Shown: positions 32,540 to 43,873 of the stretch, one piece after another
How the letters are laid out: every line of letters starts with the position of its first letter
Position numbering within the stretch: the first letter of the stretch is position 1
Assembly (NCBI GenBank): GCA_033980235.1
Contig: CM067075.1
Location: 36,094,385-36,158,384, forward strand
Source: Diadema setosum
Lineage: Eukaryota; Echinodermata; Echinoidea; Diadematoida; Diadematidae
Length of the DNA stretch: 64,000 nt
Reading direction: 5' to 3'
Position numbers and translations under genes: made by a program
Notes under the pieces: generated by a model
Database searches by the model: none
What the model saw: only the letters and a program-made list of their open reading frames with translations
What the model was told of the DNA's origin: nothing

Positions 32540-33248
32540 GGCCAAAAAAAAAAAATTGTTGCATTGGCGTAACATGAGATTTTCAAATAGGGTCGGTCGG
32601 GCGGATTTTTTTTTTTTTTTTTTTTTTTTTGCTACCTGCATTTTACGTGTAAAACTCGTGCTCAGCTCAGTAAACAGTTACAACTGCTGCACCGGATGTG
32701 ATGTGTTCATCTATTCTACAAATCATTTATGAGGCCGATATTACTGGAATTATACCCCTTCACAGAATTTAAAGATGTTGAAATCCCTATCCTGAATGTT
32801 TTCACTTCATATTTTACTATTTTGACTTAGATAAGATAGATGCAAATTGACCCATATGTACGATCTTTTCATCGCACACGGCGATCTCTATTACAGTCCC
32901 ACATATACAGATTCGTGTAAGTTCTCCACACAAGAAACCTATGGCAAAACTGTGCACAATACATCGCAGTCTGAATGCTACGTATACACTGAATAAATCT
33001 TGTTAGAGTACGTGTCCGTGTTGGAAACAGATGACGTACTGATCAAGGAAGGCTTATGCGAGGCGCTAGATCTCTCCCTCGTACATCCGATATCCCCAGA
33101 GCCGTTTCCACTTCCGGGTTTGTGCGATCACGATCGCAATCAACAAGATATTTGATATCGATAGCAAAAAAAATAATAAACATGGGGTCGGCGGAATTTT
33201 TAGGGTCGGGCGGGTTACGCCAATGCAACAATTTTTTTTTTTTTGGCC
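32540..33248. mobile_element. 709-bp TIR element inserted in the fold-back arm
   Basis: TIRs of about 34 bp: GGCC, a run of A, then TTGTTGCATTGGCGTAAC at 32540-32573, with the inverse at 33214-33248. TAA lies on each side (32537-32539, 33249-33251), a 3-bp duplication as in PIF/Harbinger elements. GGGTCGG words lie just inside both ends. No transposase ORF. Confidence 0.75.
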
Positions 33249-34012
33249 TAATGGGGCTTCGCATTGTAGCATTCAGGATCATGAAAGAATTAGTATCGCG
33301 GGTAACAGTCAATTTAAAATCCAAAAATTTCTTCAATTTGAAGACTTACCAACTAAGTTGAAGTATTGAAAACAGGCTTCGGACAACGTTTGGTTCTGCC
33401 TATAGTCCCTTTCTGTTCCAATTGATGACTGAATGTGACTCGGTCGAGAGGACCTTGGGAGAGCTACATACACTGAATACTACGGCCAGCGCATGCGCAC
33501 ACAAACATCTTATCCGTTCATGGATTTGAAATCTGTGTGCATGCATGTGATGTGTTCTCATGCACTGGCTGTAGTATTCAGTGTACGTAGTTCTCCCAAG
33601 GTCCTCTCGACCGAGTCACATTCAGTCATCAATTCGAACAGAAAGGGACTATTGGCAGAACCAAACGTTGCCCTAAGCCTGTTTTCAATACTTCAACTTA
33701 ATTGGTAAGTCTTCAAATTGAAGAAATTTTGGGATTTTAACTTGACATGTACCCGCGATACTAAATCTGTCATGATCCTGAATGCTACAATGCGAAGTCC
33801 GATTACGCTATGCGTATGGTGCTGCTGGTCGCAGTTAATTGCATGATTACTAAGACAAGAGAGCACTTTGGGGTGAGTAAGTCTCACAGTGTCAGTTCTA
33901 TGAAAGGTACTTTAACCTGAAACACAAACAAAGACAAGGAAATACAGGGAAACTTTTGAGGTACCAAAACTTTTTATTATCTTTAAACCATGGTTTAAAC
34001 CATGGACAAAAA

Positions 34013-34202
34013 CCATGGAGCGCCAAGTGTCGCACGGAATATTTCGTTACGAAATCAGTCATTTCGTCGATGAAATGATTATTTTGTAACGAAATGTGAA
34101 CATTTCCACGAAATGACAATTTCGTTAACGAAACGGTCATTTTGTCGATGAAATGACCAATTTTGTAATGAAATATTCCGTGCGACACTTGGCGCTCCAT
34201 GG
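34013..34202. mobile_element. 190-bp hairpin MITE with periodic small palindromes
   Basis: CCATGGAGCGCCAAGTGTCG and the following ~22 bases form one arm; the other arm is its inverse ending at 34202. The middle contains repeated CATTTCGTCGATGAAATG-type palindromes. It sits in CCATGG/TTTAAA sequence at the edge of the next element. Non-coding. Confidence 0.7.
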
Positions 34203-34208
34203 TTTAAA

Positions 34209-35248
34209 GGTACTAGCCCACATTTGCAAACCCACGAAAATCAAAACTGTGTAAAGCAGGTCCAATATGACTTCAAGTACAAGTTATAACAGTAACATAC
34301 CTCACCTGTTGCTCTTTGTCTATACCATTCGATAAAAGAGAGAAAATCATCGTTTTAAAATCATTTTTCAAACTGGGTCAACCCGACCCAAAATCGAATT
34401 ACGAGCGCGGGCTAGCTACGTACTAACTGCGACCAGCCCCAACATGCAGTGTTGGGGCTGTGCCGTTTTCGCATTCAGATCGAGGAGTTGTACAAAACGG
34501 GTGCCGTTTCGGCGCTATATTTCCTTAATTTTTCAACAAAAACTACTAGGAATACTTACATGGGTCGATTAAACCTAAATGATTAATTTCGGCGACTGTT
34601 TGATGCATTTCACTGCTTATGATGCAGAAAATGTTGTCTTATAACGCGAATATCTTCAGCTCACCGATGCTCACTGAAACTCACAATCACTTGCACAGGC
34701 GCACAGCATGCATGCAGTGCAGTGCATTGAGAGCATGCGTAATGCGTACTAATGGATATAGCAGCAAGTCTCTCCACTGTTGCACCAGGGCAGGCCGCTT
34801 ATTACTCCTAAAAAAATGTAGAAAATTTTGCAGTTTCTAGAAAAATGGGTGAGAAAAACCAAGTCGAAAAGGTAATGTATTAATTGTCACTGTGTTTATG
34901 ATAGAAATTTAGCCGTGCTTTATTTGTGAAGTCGCCGTGAATGTGGCAGTGATTTTTGCTCCCGCTCAGCTGCGAGGTAGCCGCCAGGACCGCGCCGCAA
35001 GGCACGGTCTTCGGGGCTAGCTACTAGTACGTAAATGTAACTTACACATGTATCGCATGCAAGTAGTACGTACGTGGACCGGAGCTAGCGAGTGTTATAC
35101 GAATGCATACGGTGCATTTTCATTTATTTTTATGAAAGTAATGGACTAATTGGAACGAAATTTTGCACAGGTGTTACTGCAATCATACCCAAACTCCATG
35201 CTAACTATGAGACCAATTGCTGCAGGTTTACAAATGTGGGCTAGTACC
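34209..35248. mobile_element. 1.04-kb TIR element (GGTACTAGCCCACATTTG ends)
   Basis: 24-bp TIRs (34209-34232, 35225-35248) beginning GGTACTAGCCCACATTTG. The flanks TTTAAA and CCATGG are also inverted, so the true TIR may extend to about 36 bp. The inside has no recognisable protein. It lies in the right arm of the fold-back element. Confidence 0.7.
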
Positions 35249-35292
35249 TTTAAACCATGGTTTCATTTGTACCACCTTCGTGAATTCGGGCC

Positions 35293-35950
35293 TTAGTGTT
35301 CTTGTGTCTTGTGAAAAATCACTTTCCATTTCCACTGAACCATGTTAGTCCATGTCAAAAGAATGCATGGGGAGGTGAGGTACACATACAGTTTGTACAT
35401 GTACTACAATCCTATATATTAAATTCTTTGAAAGATGTTGTACTGCACTGCACCAGGCATTTTATTGTGCGTGGCAAGGGTGCCACAGTGGACCATCTGA
35501 CATGGTTCAGAGTGTACTGTGACATGCCACTGAAGCTGCTTGAACCCAAACTGGGCCACAAGCTTGCCATCATCATGATTTTAAAATGAAATACATAGAC
35601 TGCAGTTTGAATTATAAACATATATGTACAAGAGTGATACACAATCTTTGTTTACATTTTGCCTTTGCTCTATTTGAGACTGATCTTGCCCAATGTGAGC
35701 ATGTTTAAAGATCTGGTAGTGTGGGGAAACATGGGTGACAAGATTAATTTGGTCTTTATTCCCTGCCTACCAGGGTACATCCCAATACTGCTAATAGCGC
35801 CCGTCAGCCATGTGTCAGTGAATATAGAACATCGAAATGTAAGGTCATTGGTAACCAGACTCTAGTCGAGATTCTTTTGGCTATTTGTGTACACACACAG
35901 AGATCATTAAGTGTACACAATTTGCTATTGTACCTATTAGTGATTTTCAA
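35293..35950. other. Gene-free spacer
   Basis: Short open frames exist but none shows a recognisable domain. No repeat structure was seen. Confidence 0.35.
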
Positions 35951-35970
35951 ATTAGACCCCGTTTACAGTG

Positions 35971-36276
35971 CAGAGACTCCAACTCTCCCGTTTTCGACGG
36001 GAGATCTCCCGCCGAAAACCTAGTTTTGCAAAATCTCCCGTTCTCCCGCTGGAGATTTGATTTCTCCCGCCCTGACTCTGTGCCTCCCGGTGGAGAGGAT
36101 TTCTTACTTATTGCTGCTATCGTATGTTGAAAAAATAAGCCTTAGATAGCACCAGAGAACATCTAGAACCCTAGGAACTTCGCGTTTTGCACACATCAAC
36201 TCGGAGTCTCCCGTTTGCTAGGGGTTTCAGGCGGGAGAATCTCCAGATCAGAAGGTGCTTGGGGTTGGAGTCTCTG
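35971..36276. mobile_element. 306-bp insert with CAGAGACTCCAAC termini
   Basis: TIR CAGAGACTCCAAC with its inverse GTTGGAGTCTCTG. ACAGTG is duplicated at both sides (35965-35970, 36277-36282), and removing the insert restores a continuous host TIR (GTTTACAGTGCGGGG). CTCCCG words are repeated inside. The CAG ends suggest a hAT-like origin, though the duplication is 6 rather than 8 bp. Confidence 0.7.
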
Positions 36277-36426
36277 ACAGTGCGGGGCCGGGCTCGGCCT
36301 CAATTGCGCGGCCGAGCCTCGCAATTTTGTCCGTTTACACTGCTGGGCTCGGCCGCGCTTTTAATTCAAACCTTTCAATATTTTGTCGTAGTGGCGCTCT
36401 GCTTGTAAACAAATGCAATTTGGTAT

Positions 36427-36568
36427 TGTCTGGTTTTCAGACCCTTTGCCAACTGAAAAAATCCTTTGCAGGACAAAACCATCTTAAACTATACTAGTTT
36501 TCGACATTTAGGGGGTTAATATCCTGAATAGCGAAATAGTACGGGCAGAGGGTTTGGAAGCCAGACTA
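36427..36568. mobile_element. TCTGG-end MITE, copy A
   Basis: Matches the copy at 54753-54919: CTGGTTTTCAGACCCTTTGC, AACTATACTAGTTTTC, AGCGAAATAGTA and GGTTTGGAAGCCAGACTA. It is nested in the 0.83-kb TIR element. Non-coding. Confidence 0.7.
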
Positions 36569-36849
36569 AAATTGGCCGCGCATTTGGCCCAGTTTGCGTT
36601 TACACTGAGAAAAGGCTGGGCTGGGCCGTGACCGTGCCGTGGCCGAGACCACCTCCAGAGCGTGGCCATTTGCGAGGCCAATTTTGGCCTCGCATTTGGC
36701 CTTTTGCGCGTTTACACCGAAATGAAGGTGGGTTCGGCCGCAGCCGAGCCGCGGCCGAGCCTCGCACTGTAAACGGGGTCTAATATATAATCAGAGCCAG
36801 GCCAGCCTTCCCACTCCATGGTATCACTATATTACAGGGTCTTTTGTTT

Positions 36850-36972
36850 TTAAAACCCATTGAGGACCATGGACCTTAGGTCCATGTGAGGACGAACTGA
36901 TTTTGCTACAACATGCATTTCCCATATAAACAATTGCCTGAGTATACTCGTGACTCGTCCTCAACGGGTTAA
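36850..36972. mobile_element. TTAACCCGTTGAGGAC-end MITE, copy A
   Basis: Ends TTAAAACCCATTGAGGACC and CGTCCTCAACGGGTTAA are inverted. The core TTTTGCTACAAC, then ATTTCCCATA, then GAGTATACTCG is shared with 47453-47548. A CCATGGACCTTAGGTCCATG palindrome lies inside. Confidence 0.65.
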
Positions 36973-37829
36973 GCATCTGGAATGCTATGGCCTTTTTAAC
37001 ACTGCTTTGTGCATTCCATGTGTGCGATATCGGCATGCGTTTCATATGAATTACATCTGTTCATACTAATGTGTATTATTATACTTTCAAAGTGTGGACC
37101 ACAGCATGTTGTTTGTTCTGTGTCCTTTCTTTTTGCATGGCAATAAAGTCATTTCTGTTTGTTTGTTTGTTTGTTTGTTTTTCTGTTCATTCCTTGAGAT
37201 ATTAAGCATGCTTGAATGATAAGCAGCTGTGACTTTGGATGACACGCTAATCTCCATGGAGACTACTGAGCAGCTAGACTTTGGTGGTAACTAAGGGCTC
37301 AGCAGATCTCGCACTACATAGTCTGGGAGCTAGCGACCACTCAATTTACCCCATCAAGCCCAAAAGGTTTGACCCCTCAGAGTTGTTGGGGCCACCCTCC
37401 TCATTCACAAAATGTGCGTCAGCCTGATCCCTGAGGGTGGGTTCGGCCCCCAGGGACCCCCTTAAAAGGGCCCTTGGCGGGTGTAATTTACCCCATGGAG
37501 CCCATGGACCAAACTTGGTGTAAAAGAATGTCCTATGGGTGTACATCATAAAAATATAAAAACTGACAAAATATCTGGTTGGGAAAGGGGTTGCCAGACC
37601 GCTAGTTTGCAGGCACAAACCCTTGTTGGTGGTGAATGAGTCTGCGCCAAGACTACACTTTCCCGTAGGTCCTGTACTGTAGCGTCTCCCAACAGTCCGA
37701 GGGACAGTGCCAGTTTAGTGCATGTAGTAGTCTTGGCGCAGACCCCTATACTCCTAACAAGGGTTTGGCCTATATCCTGGGACCCAGGGTAGTTTGCAGG
37801 CACAAATTGACCAGACCAGGCACAATAGA

Positions 37830-37872
37830 ACACACACACACACACACACACACATACACACATACACACACA

Positions 37873-37906
<34 letters not shown>
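37830..37906. repeat. (CA)n microsatellite
   Basis: CA dinucleotide run with TA interruptions at the inner edge of the left arm. A short TG run at 39139-39155 mirrors it. Confidence 0.9.
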
Positions 37907-37910
<4 letters not shown>

Positions 37911-38631
37911 TATGTTCACATATTTCTTCATGTACCTACATACCTTTACACAAAACACATCTCACAGGTTTCTACAGCCATGATACCTTGCACATGTATA
38001 ATAAATGTCAGACCTATAGGAAATTCACTATTTTTGAATGTTTTACATGGATGCTATTAATGTACATTCAAGCAGGAACACTTAGGAGAATTTAAAATTT
38101 GTGTGAAGTTGTATTATGTTATACTGGCCCTACCATCTATTATGTATTCACCTCATGAGACACCATAGCTTTTCAGAAAATGCTGAAATGAACCCTGTGT
38201 TGTGAGTAGAGACTTCAGTTCCAGACCAACCACAGAAGCACTAAAGACCAGTTATATAGCACATTGAAGTAAACCATATTATCAACAGTGTTCAATATAA
38301 CTTTTATAAAGTTCGTGTCAACAAAAGAAAGTCAGATACAGCTTGGAGTACTTCTTTTTTCTCATGATTTTATGTTTGAAATGCAAAAACCAACTCTCAA
38401 TCCTTCCATGATTTTTTTTTTTTGAAAACCTCAAAATTTTTTTTTTTTTTAAGGTTTTGGCTAATGGATATCACGAAAAATGGCAAGGATTACAACATTT
38501 ATGCCATTATTTCCTTTATTTGATTTTAATAAATTCCAAATCAGATGTATTCCTGAACTTCCTTGAAACATTAAATAACAAGGTTTACTATAGAACACTT
38601 ATTTCAGCACTTTTGTCGACTTTTTGTTCCT

Positions 38632-38790
38632 GGGCCCCGTTTCATAAAAGATGCTGGGATGACAACTCTTGCTGGAATGGCAACTTCCAATAGCAACAGC
38701 CAATCAGGAAGCTGGATTCTTGTCGTTACCATGACAATTGCCATTCCAGCAAGAGTTGTTATCATATCAACCTTTTATGAAATGGGGCCC
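38632..38790. mobile_element. MITE (GGGCCCC-end family), copy 2, intact
   Basis: A 159-bp palindrome with ends GGGCCCCGTTTCATAAAAG and CTTTTATGAAATGGGGCCC. The inner arms are CAACTCTTGCTGGAATGGCA and its inverse. It is the intact relative of the split copy at 27.4 kb. It lies in the loop of the large inverted repeat. Confidence 0.85.
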
Positions 38791-39675
38791 TGGAGATACT
38801 TTATAATGGAGATACATGATAACTTTATGATAATTCTGGAGATACATAATAATTCCCAGCCCCAACACAAATGAAACTCAATTGCATCACATACTGCCAT
38901 TGACATAACAACTACATCTCGCTTGAGATCTTGCTTTCGAGTTCTTGCTTGAAGGTTCATTGATAGTATCCATGTAAAACATTCAAAAAGTATGAACATC
39001 TTTAATTAGGTCTGACCTGTATTATGTGCAGGTGCTGTGGCTGTAGAATTAGATTACCAATTCAAGTGACATGTTTTGTGTACTTGTACAATGTATATAC
39101 TTGGAGTCATGTGCGGAACATAAATGTGTGCGCGTGAGTTGTGTGTGTGTGTGTGTTCTATTGTGCCTGGTCAATTTGTGCCTGGTCAATTTGTGCCTGC
39201 ATACTACCCTGGGTCCCAGGATATAGGCCAAACCCTTGTTAGGAGTATAGGGGTCTGCGCCAAGACTACTACATGCACTAAACTGGCACCGTCCCTCGGA
39301 CTGTTGGGAGACGCTACAGTACAGGACCTATGGGAAAGTGTAGTCTTGGCGCAGACTCATTCACCACCAACAAGGGTTTGTGCCTGCAAACTAGCGGTCT
39401 GGCAACCCCTTTCCCAACCAGATATTTTGTCAGTTTTTATATTTTTGTGATGTACACCCATAGGACATTCTTTTACACCAAGTTTGGTCCATGGGCTCCA
39501 TGGGTTAAATTACACCCGCCAAGGGCCCTTTTAAGGGGGTCCCTGGGGGCCGAACCCACCCTCAGGGATCAGGCTGACGCGCATTTTGTGAATGAGGAGG
39601 GTGGCCCCAACAACTCTGAGGGGTCAAACCTTTTGGGCTTGATGGGGTAAATTGAGTGGTCGCTAGCTCCCTGAC

Positions 39676-39998
39676 TAACAAGAGTTGGCGCAATTTGTCT
39701 TGTGGATGCATATTAACTGGGCACATGCATCACTTTGTAGGTGATGACATCAAACCACAAAGAAGAATGTCAGACAGCAAGAGAAAATCCATAAAATCCT
39801 CATCTAGGCTTTTGGCTTTAATACACTGTTACAGCTGTTTGTGAATTTTGGTCAGTCTCCCTTGCTTTATCATTTTTCAAAGCACTACTTTCATGTAGTG
39901 TATCTTCAAATCTAACTGTTTGTGTGTTCTCTGTAAAGCTAATTGCTTTCCACTTTTGATCAGATTAAAGAAATGCTTTTATGAACTGCTGAATTAAA
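39676..39998. other. Gene-free spacer
   Basis: Sits between the inverted-repeat arm and the mariner-like element. No feature seen. Confidence 0.35.
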
Positions 39999-40000
39999 TA

Positions 40001-40668
40001 TACTGGACAGCAAAAGAAAGTACCCACTTCTGTCGAAGGCCGCACACAAAAATTCACCCCCTAGAAATATACAATTTTTGTACACAGGTGTGCTACAATG
40101 CCCCTTACTTATCAATGCACATAAGCAAGTGAATGTCTTCATAACAAAGAAGAACTTGACATGCCAGCATCTTGGACATTGAATCAAAAGTCCCACACAA
40201 CAGCACTTTCCACCATGCAAAAATGGTCACTGAATGGATAACATTTTTAAACAACTAATATGTCAAAGTGAACACCTGTTTTGTCAAATGATGTTAATGA
40301 GTGTATTCTGTATTTAGGGATGCTATCCTTCCTGATTATGCTATTTGTAATTCTCAGAATAAAATCAGTTAGCTCTTGAGACTGGACATTACTTTTCTCT
40401 GCTCTAAGCAAGCTTCCATCAGGAAAATTATGCCATGTCTTGTAAGGCTTGTAAGGCTCATTCTGTTACATTTTGTGACTTTTGATTCAGTGACCAAGAT
40501 GATGTGCATGTCATTTGTTTTTCTTTGTGATAAAGATAATCACTTGCTATTGGGTATGTGATTACTATGATTGCAGCATACCTGTGTACAAAAATTATTT
40601 ATTTCTAGGTGGTGAACTTTTGTGTGCAGCCTTTGACAGAAGTGGGTACTTTCTTTTGCTGTCCAGTG
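40001..40668. mobile_element. 668-bp mariner-like fold-back element
   Basis: TIR YACTGGACAGCAAAAGAAAG at both ends with TA on each side (39999-40000, 40669-40670), as in Tc1/mariner. The inverted arms extend about 240 bases: ATTTCTAGGTGGTGAA against TTCACCCCCTAGAAAT, then AAGTGAATGTC and TGACATGCCAGC stretches against their inverse. No transposase ORF. Non-autonomous. Confidence 0.75.
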
Positions 40669-40670
40669 TA

Positions 40671-42595
40671 TTTAGTGGGAGCTACAAATATACATGTACT
40701 CTATCAAATGGACATCTTTTGTCTTTGTGCCACTGATGTTTACAAACAGCAATATCTATCGATCGTGCCATTAGATTACCAGACTATTCAGCAACCTCAT
40801 CACTGTTATATTCTACATCACCATACAAGGTTTCATGTCTGATGGCATCTAATACAATTAGAAAATAGTATTGAAAACATTAATTTATTAAAGATGATTG
40901 AAAATACTAATGATGAAAGATTTTGCACCCAAAGGTAATATTTCATGTGCTAAAAAATCCCTTGATTCATGGGTTTAATACTAATAGCCCTACAGTACGT
41001 ACCCAAAATGGAATAAAAGTTTGTGCTAGAAAATAACATAATATTGATATATATTTTGGATTCAGAAGTGCTATGCAACCACAATGTACATGTATATTGT
41101 ACCCCGACACATTTTTTGTACAAAACTCCGGCCATATTTCATAACAAAATTTTTATTTAGCATTGAGAGGTAAAATATCTTGCTGCCTATACATTGTAAC
41201 TTTTGATAATAACAATTATGGTATCCTATCACCCCTTAAATTGAAGACCCAGGGGATATAATTCCTTTAAACAGTGGCAACAAACATTTCTAGTTTATTA
41301 TTAATATTTGCAGCAGTAGTTTGGAGACATTGTATTGCATGAAACAGGGATGATTGCAAAATTGTGTTTCTTTTGTGCCTTTTTTTTTTTTTAGTATAGA
41401 AAGTCAGTTTGACCTTGGCATATGTTGATACTTTCTGTTCGATGTTAGAGATTGACATATTATTCAATATAATATGTGAAAACAAAACTGTTAATTGGAG
41501 TTGTAATCCATATTTATGAGTGGCATTTATCTATAGTTGATTTCTGCCACGTGCGTCAGTGTATTTCGTCTGTATACTTTGCAGTGATTTTTTTTTCCCC
41601 TTTCTCTCTTCCTCATTTCCCTGCAATCACGGACAGGATGACCCAAGCTTCCTGCTGGAATTCTAGCCTGATGCTGGCTGTGGATCCCCTGACAGTGGAC
41701 AGCCAAGCCAAGCCAGGCCAAGCTACAGTGGAAGTTTGTCAAGCAGCAACCTGCCTCCTTGTCCAAAAGCCATCCTCTTCAAGGGTCTTCCTCTTCCTCA
41801 TCTGACCCCCCCCCCCCCCAACACCCACACCCACTTTCCATCTAACTCTTGAACGGCCATGGCAATTATCACGTATGTGGCTTGGCTGTTTGCCTAGTGT
41901 GCCGATCAGCAGTGATAAGTCACAAGGGCATGGTAGATCCCATGCAAGCCTGAAGGAGGAAGCTTCGCATAAAGTGTGTGTGTGTTTGTCAACCGAAGTC
42001 GCGCACTTGGAATATTTTTATCTCAACTTCTTGAATTGGATTGTAGACAAGGACATTGCACTGATACAGAGTGTATGCTGGATTTGAAAATGTAGATCAG
42101 TATCTGATGTGGCTCACAAATTTTCCCTGCGTGGAAGGTGATGTCCTTTAATCATATTGGCATCCACAAAGTGTGCAGCCTGTGTTGCCATTCCTGTTTC
42201 TGTTCCATTGTTTGATTGTTTTTGACCGCTTATGATAATTCTGCTCAAGCTATCATCTCACTGTGTTTTAATGATGTATGCACATGGAAAAAACTCCTGA
42301 TGGAATGTTAGACTTTCCCAAACAGGACTGATGTTCAAACCAGATCAGATCTATAGCACATGGTAGCATTTTGCAGTGAGATCACAGCAATCGAGCCTAA
42401 AACAACAATTCTTGGAAATCAGTGCCGTGGATACTAAGGAACTGTGTTTTCAGTTAAAGCAGACACCAGGACCATGAGGCATTGACTTTGAGAGGAATAT
42501 AATTTTGCTTTCTTTTCATCTCAGTTTCTGATTGTTTCTGATTTCTGATTTCTGATTTCTGATGTACTTTTCTGCGTGATGCTGCTTATGTGATA
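40671..42595 (+). other. Spacer and possible 5' untranslated region
   Basis: No coding feature before about 41580. A pyrimidine-rich stretch (41587-41625) precedes ACGGACAG|G at 41636, which could be a splice acceptor. From there to 42595 the sequence is slightly richer in G+C and ends in a TTTCTGA microsatellite (about 42525-42563) and the candidate start exon. A poly-C run lies near 41808. The 109-codon open frame at 41476-41805 has no known domain. Confidence 0.3.
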
Positions 42596-42640
42596 ATGGC
42601 GATGCCAGCATGTAATTCCGGTCAAGGATCTTCGGTTGAG
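42596..42640 (+). CDS. Candidate first coding exon of an unidentified host gene
   Basis: An ATG in good context (A at -3, G at +4) starts 15 codons reading MAMPACNSGQGSSVE and ends at GAG|GTAAGA, a strong splice donor. It ends in phase 0. The next open segment with consensus acceptor and donor, 43874-43942, also starts and ends in phase 0, so the two can be joined. The peptide is too short to name. This could be a chance combination: a 45-nt frame is weak evidence, and splicing is inferred from consensus sites only. If real, the intron is 1233 bp and the gene continues to the right on the plus strand. Confidence 0.35.
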
Positions 42641-43873
42641 GTAAGAATCATTCTCCCTTTCTTTTATGTAGATTTAAAGCAAAGAGTGTGAAAGTTTTAT
42701 GCTGCTGTCCCCAATGGATGCAAAGGTATGGGTACGATAGTAATCCTAAGGATGCATGAAATATGTTGAAAAGGGATTCTTTTTGAAAATAACATTTGAC
42801 CTATTATTGGTAAAAGTTTCCAGTCATGCAATACTTTGGAGTCAACTGATTCTTCCAGACCAGTGTTGACCCAAAGGCAATGTTATGATACAATAACAAA
42901 TGAAAACAACAACAACATAGCAAATGTAAACTTTTAACATCAGGCAATTTATTATCATACATGTATATCATAGATATAATGAAAACAACATTATCATATC
43001 AAAAATAGTCTTGGTACATAATGTGATGCTGTTCTGAAAGTCTAAAAGGTCACATGGGCACCCGTGATGCTCATCAAACAAATCTTTGCAGTAATCATTA
43101 CATCTTGTAGTAAAAGCTTTTGTTTTTTCATTACTTATAAATGAATATCCCTTTTGATGGATTTTTTTTTTAAATAAACTTTTTAATGAAGTTCACACAC
43201 CTTTTCTACCGTCATCATACAGCTTATACTTTTCCAGTTCTTGAAGGTTGACTGTTTTATGTATAAACAGTTAAGCACTCGTGTAGGTGTGAAACAGTTT
43301 TATCTATCTAATTGTATCTTGTAAAATATTAGAAATCAGTGTCATATAGTGTCGGTTCTGTTGTAAAATGAAAAGACTTGGGATCAGACTGTACAAGTAG
43401 TCATCTGTGTAATGAGTTAGATAACAAATTGCACTACATATTAACACTACAGTATAATGGCCATTATTAACACACAACAAAATGTGATGTTCAGAATTAT
43501 GTTTAGAATCACAATGCAAATTTTGTTTTTGTGTAATGTGTAGATCTTATGTAAAAATGTCATCCATATGCACACTTCAATCAGATTTTAGTAAGTCTTA
43601 CACTTGAAATATCTTGAAGTTACCGAGTAGAGTGTGTGTGAACAGAATTGTGAATCAAAGATCAATTTTGTTGATCCCATGATTAAGAGAACTGTTCATA
43701 AATGTTTGATCAATAAGATGGTTAATTGGTTACAACATACACTTGTACAATATATCTAGACTTGGGTGTGTCCTTTTCACTGCTTTGTGCCAAGTTTTGA
43801 ATGCGATGTTAGGTTTGTTCTTATTTTTTATGTTGGCTAAAATGGTCAAATATTTCTGTTTTGCTCTCTAAAG

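Larger units (their letters stand above)
32227..35292. mobile_element. 3.1-kb fold-back element with nested insertions
   Basis: Ends are a perfect 28-bp inverted repeat (32227-32254 and 35265-35292, starting GGCCCGAATTCACG). The two arms continue as a long imperfect palindrome: GGTACCTCAAAAGTTTCCCT, then TTCAGGTTAAAGTAC, the CCCCAAAGTGCTCTC block, the CATACGCATAG block, then 33252-33496 against 33559-33799. Without its insertions it would be a long hairpin. The left arm is broken by inserts at about 32391-32467 and 32540-33248. The right arm is broken by sequences from about 33985 to 35260 (34013-34202 and 34209-35248). No ORF with a transposase. Probably a non-autonomous DNA transposon. Confidence 0.8.
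35951..36784. mobile_element. 0.83-kb TIR element (GACCCCGTTTACAGTGC ends) with two nested inserts
   Basis: TIRs of 21 bp (35951-35971 and 36764-36784). The inside is rich in GGCTCGGCC, GGCCGAGCC and GTTTACAC words repeated in both orientations, so the element is largely subterminal repeats. It is interrupted at 35971 by a 306-bp insert and at about 36427 by a 142-bp MITE. No transposase ORF. Confidence 0.75.
37318..39675. repeat. Large inverted repeat, ~0.5-kb arms with ~1.3-kb loop
   Basis: The arms (37318 to about 37855; about 39148-39675) are near-identical in opposite orientation. I counted about six substitutions over some 430 aligned bases, plus a 15-bp tandem duplication (ATTGACCAGGCACAA type) in the right arm. 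Each arm itself contains a smaller inverted pair (GTCTGCGCCAAGACTAC and GTAGTCTTGGCGCAGAC). The inner ends run into CA on the left and TG on the right. The ORFs across the arms are mirror copies with no known domain. Either one fold-back element or two copies in opposite orientation. Confidence 0.85.

Noticed and set aside
37546..37911. Cys/Val-rich ORF near 37.8 kb and its mirror at 39.1-39.6 kb as a duplicated gene
   Set aside because: Driven by the CA/TG tract and the inverted-repeat arms; substitutions between arms show no sign of coding constraint.
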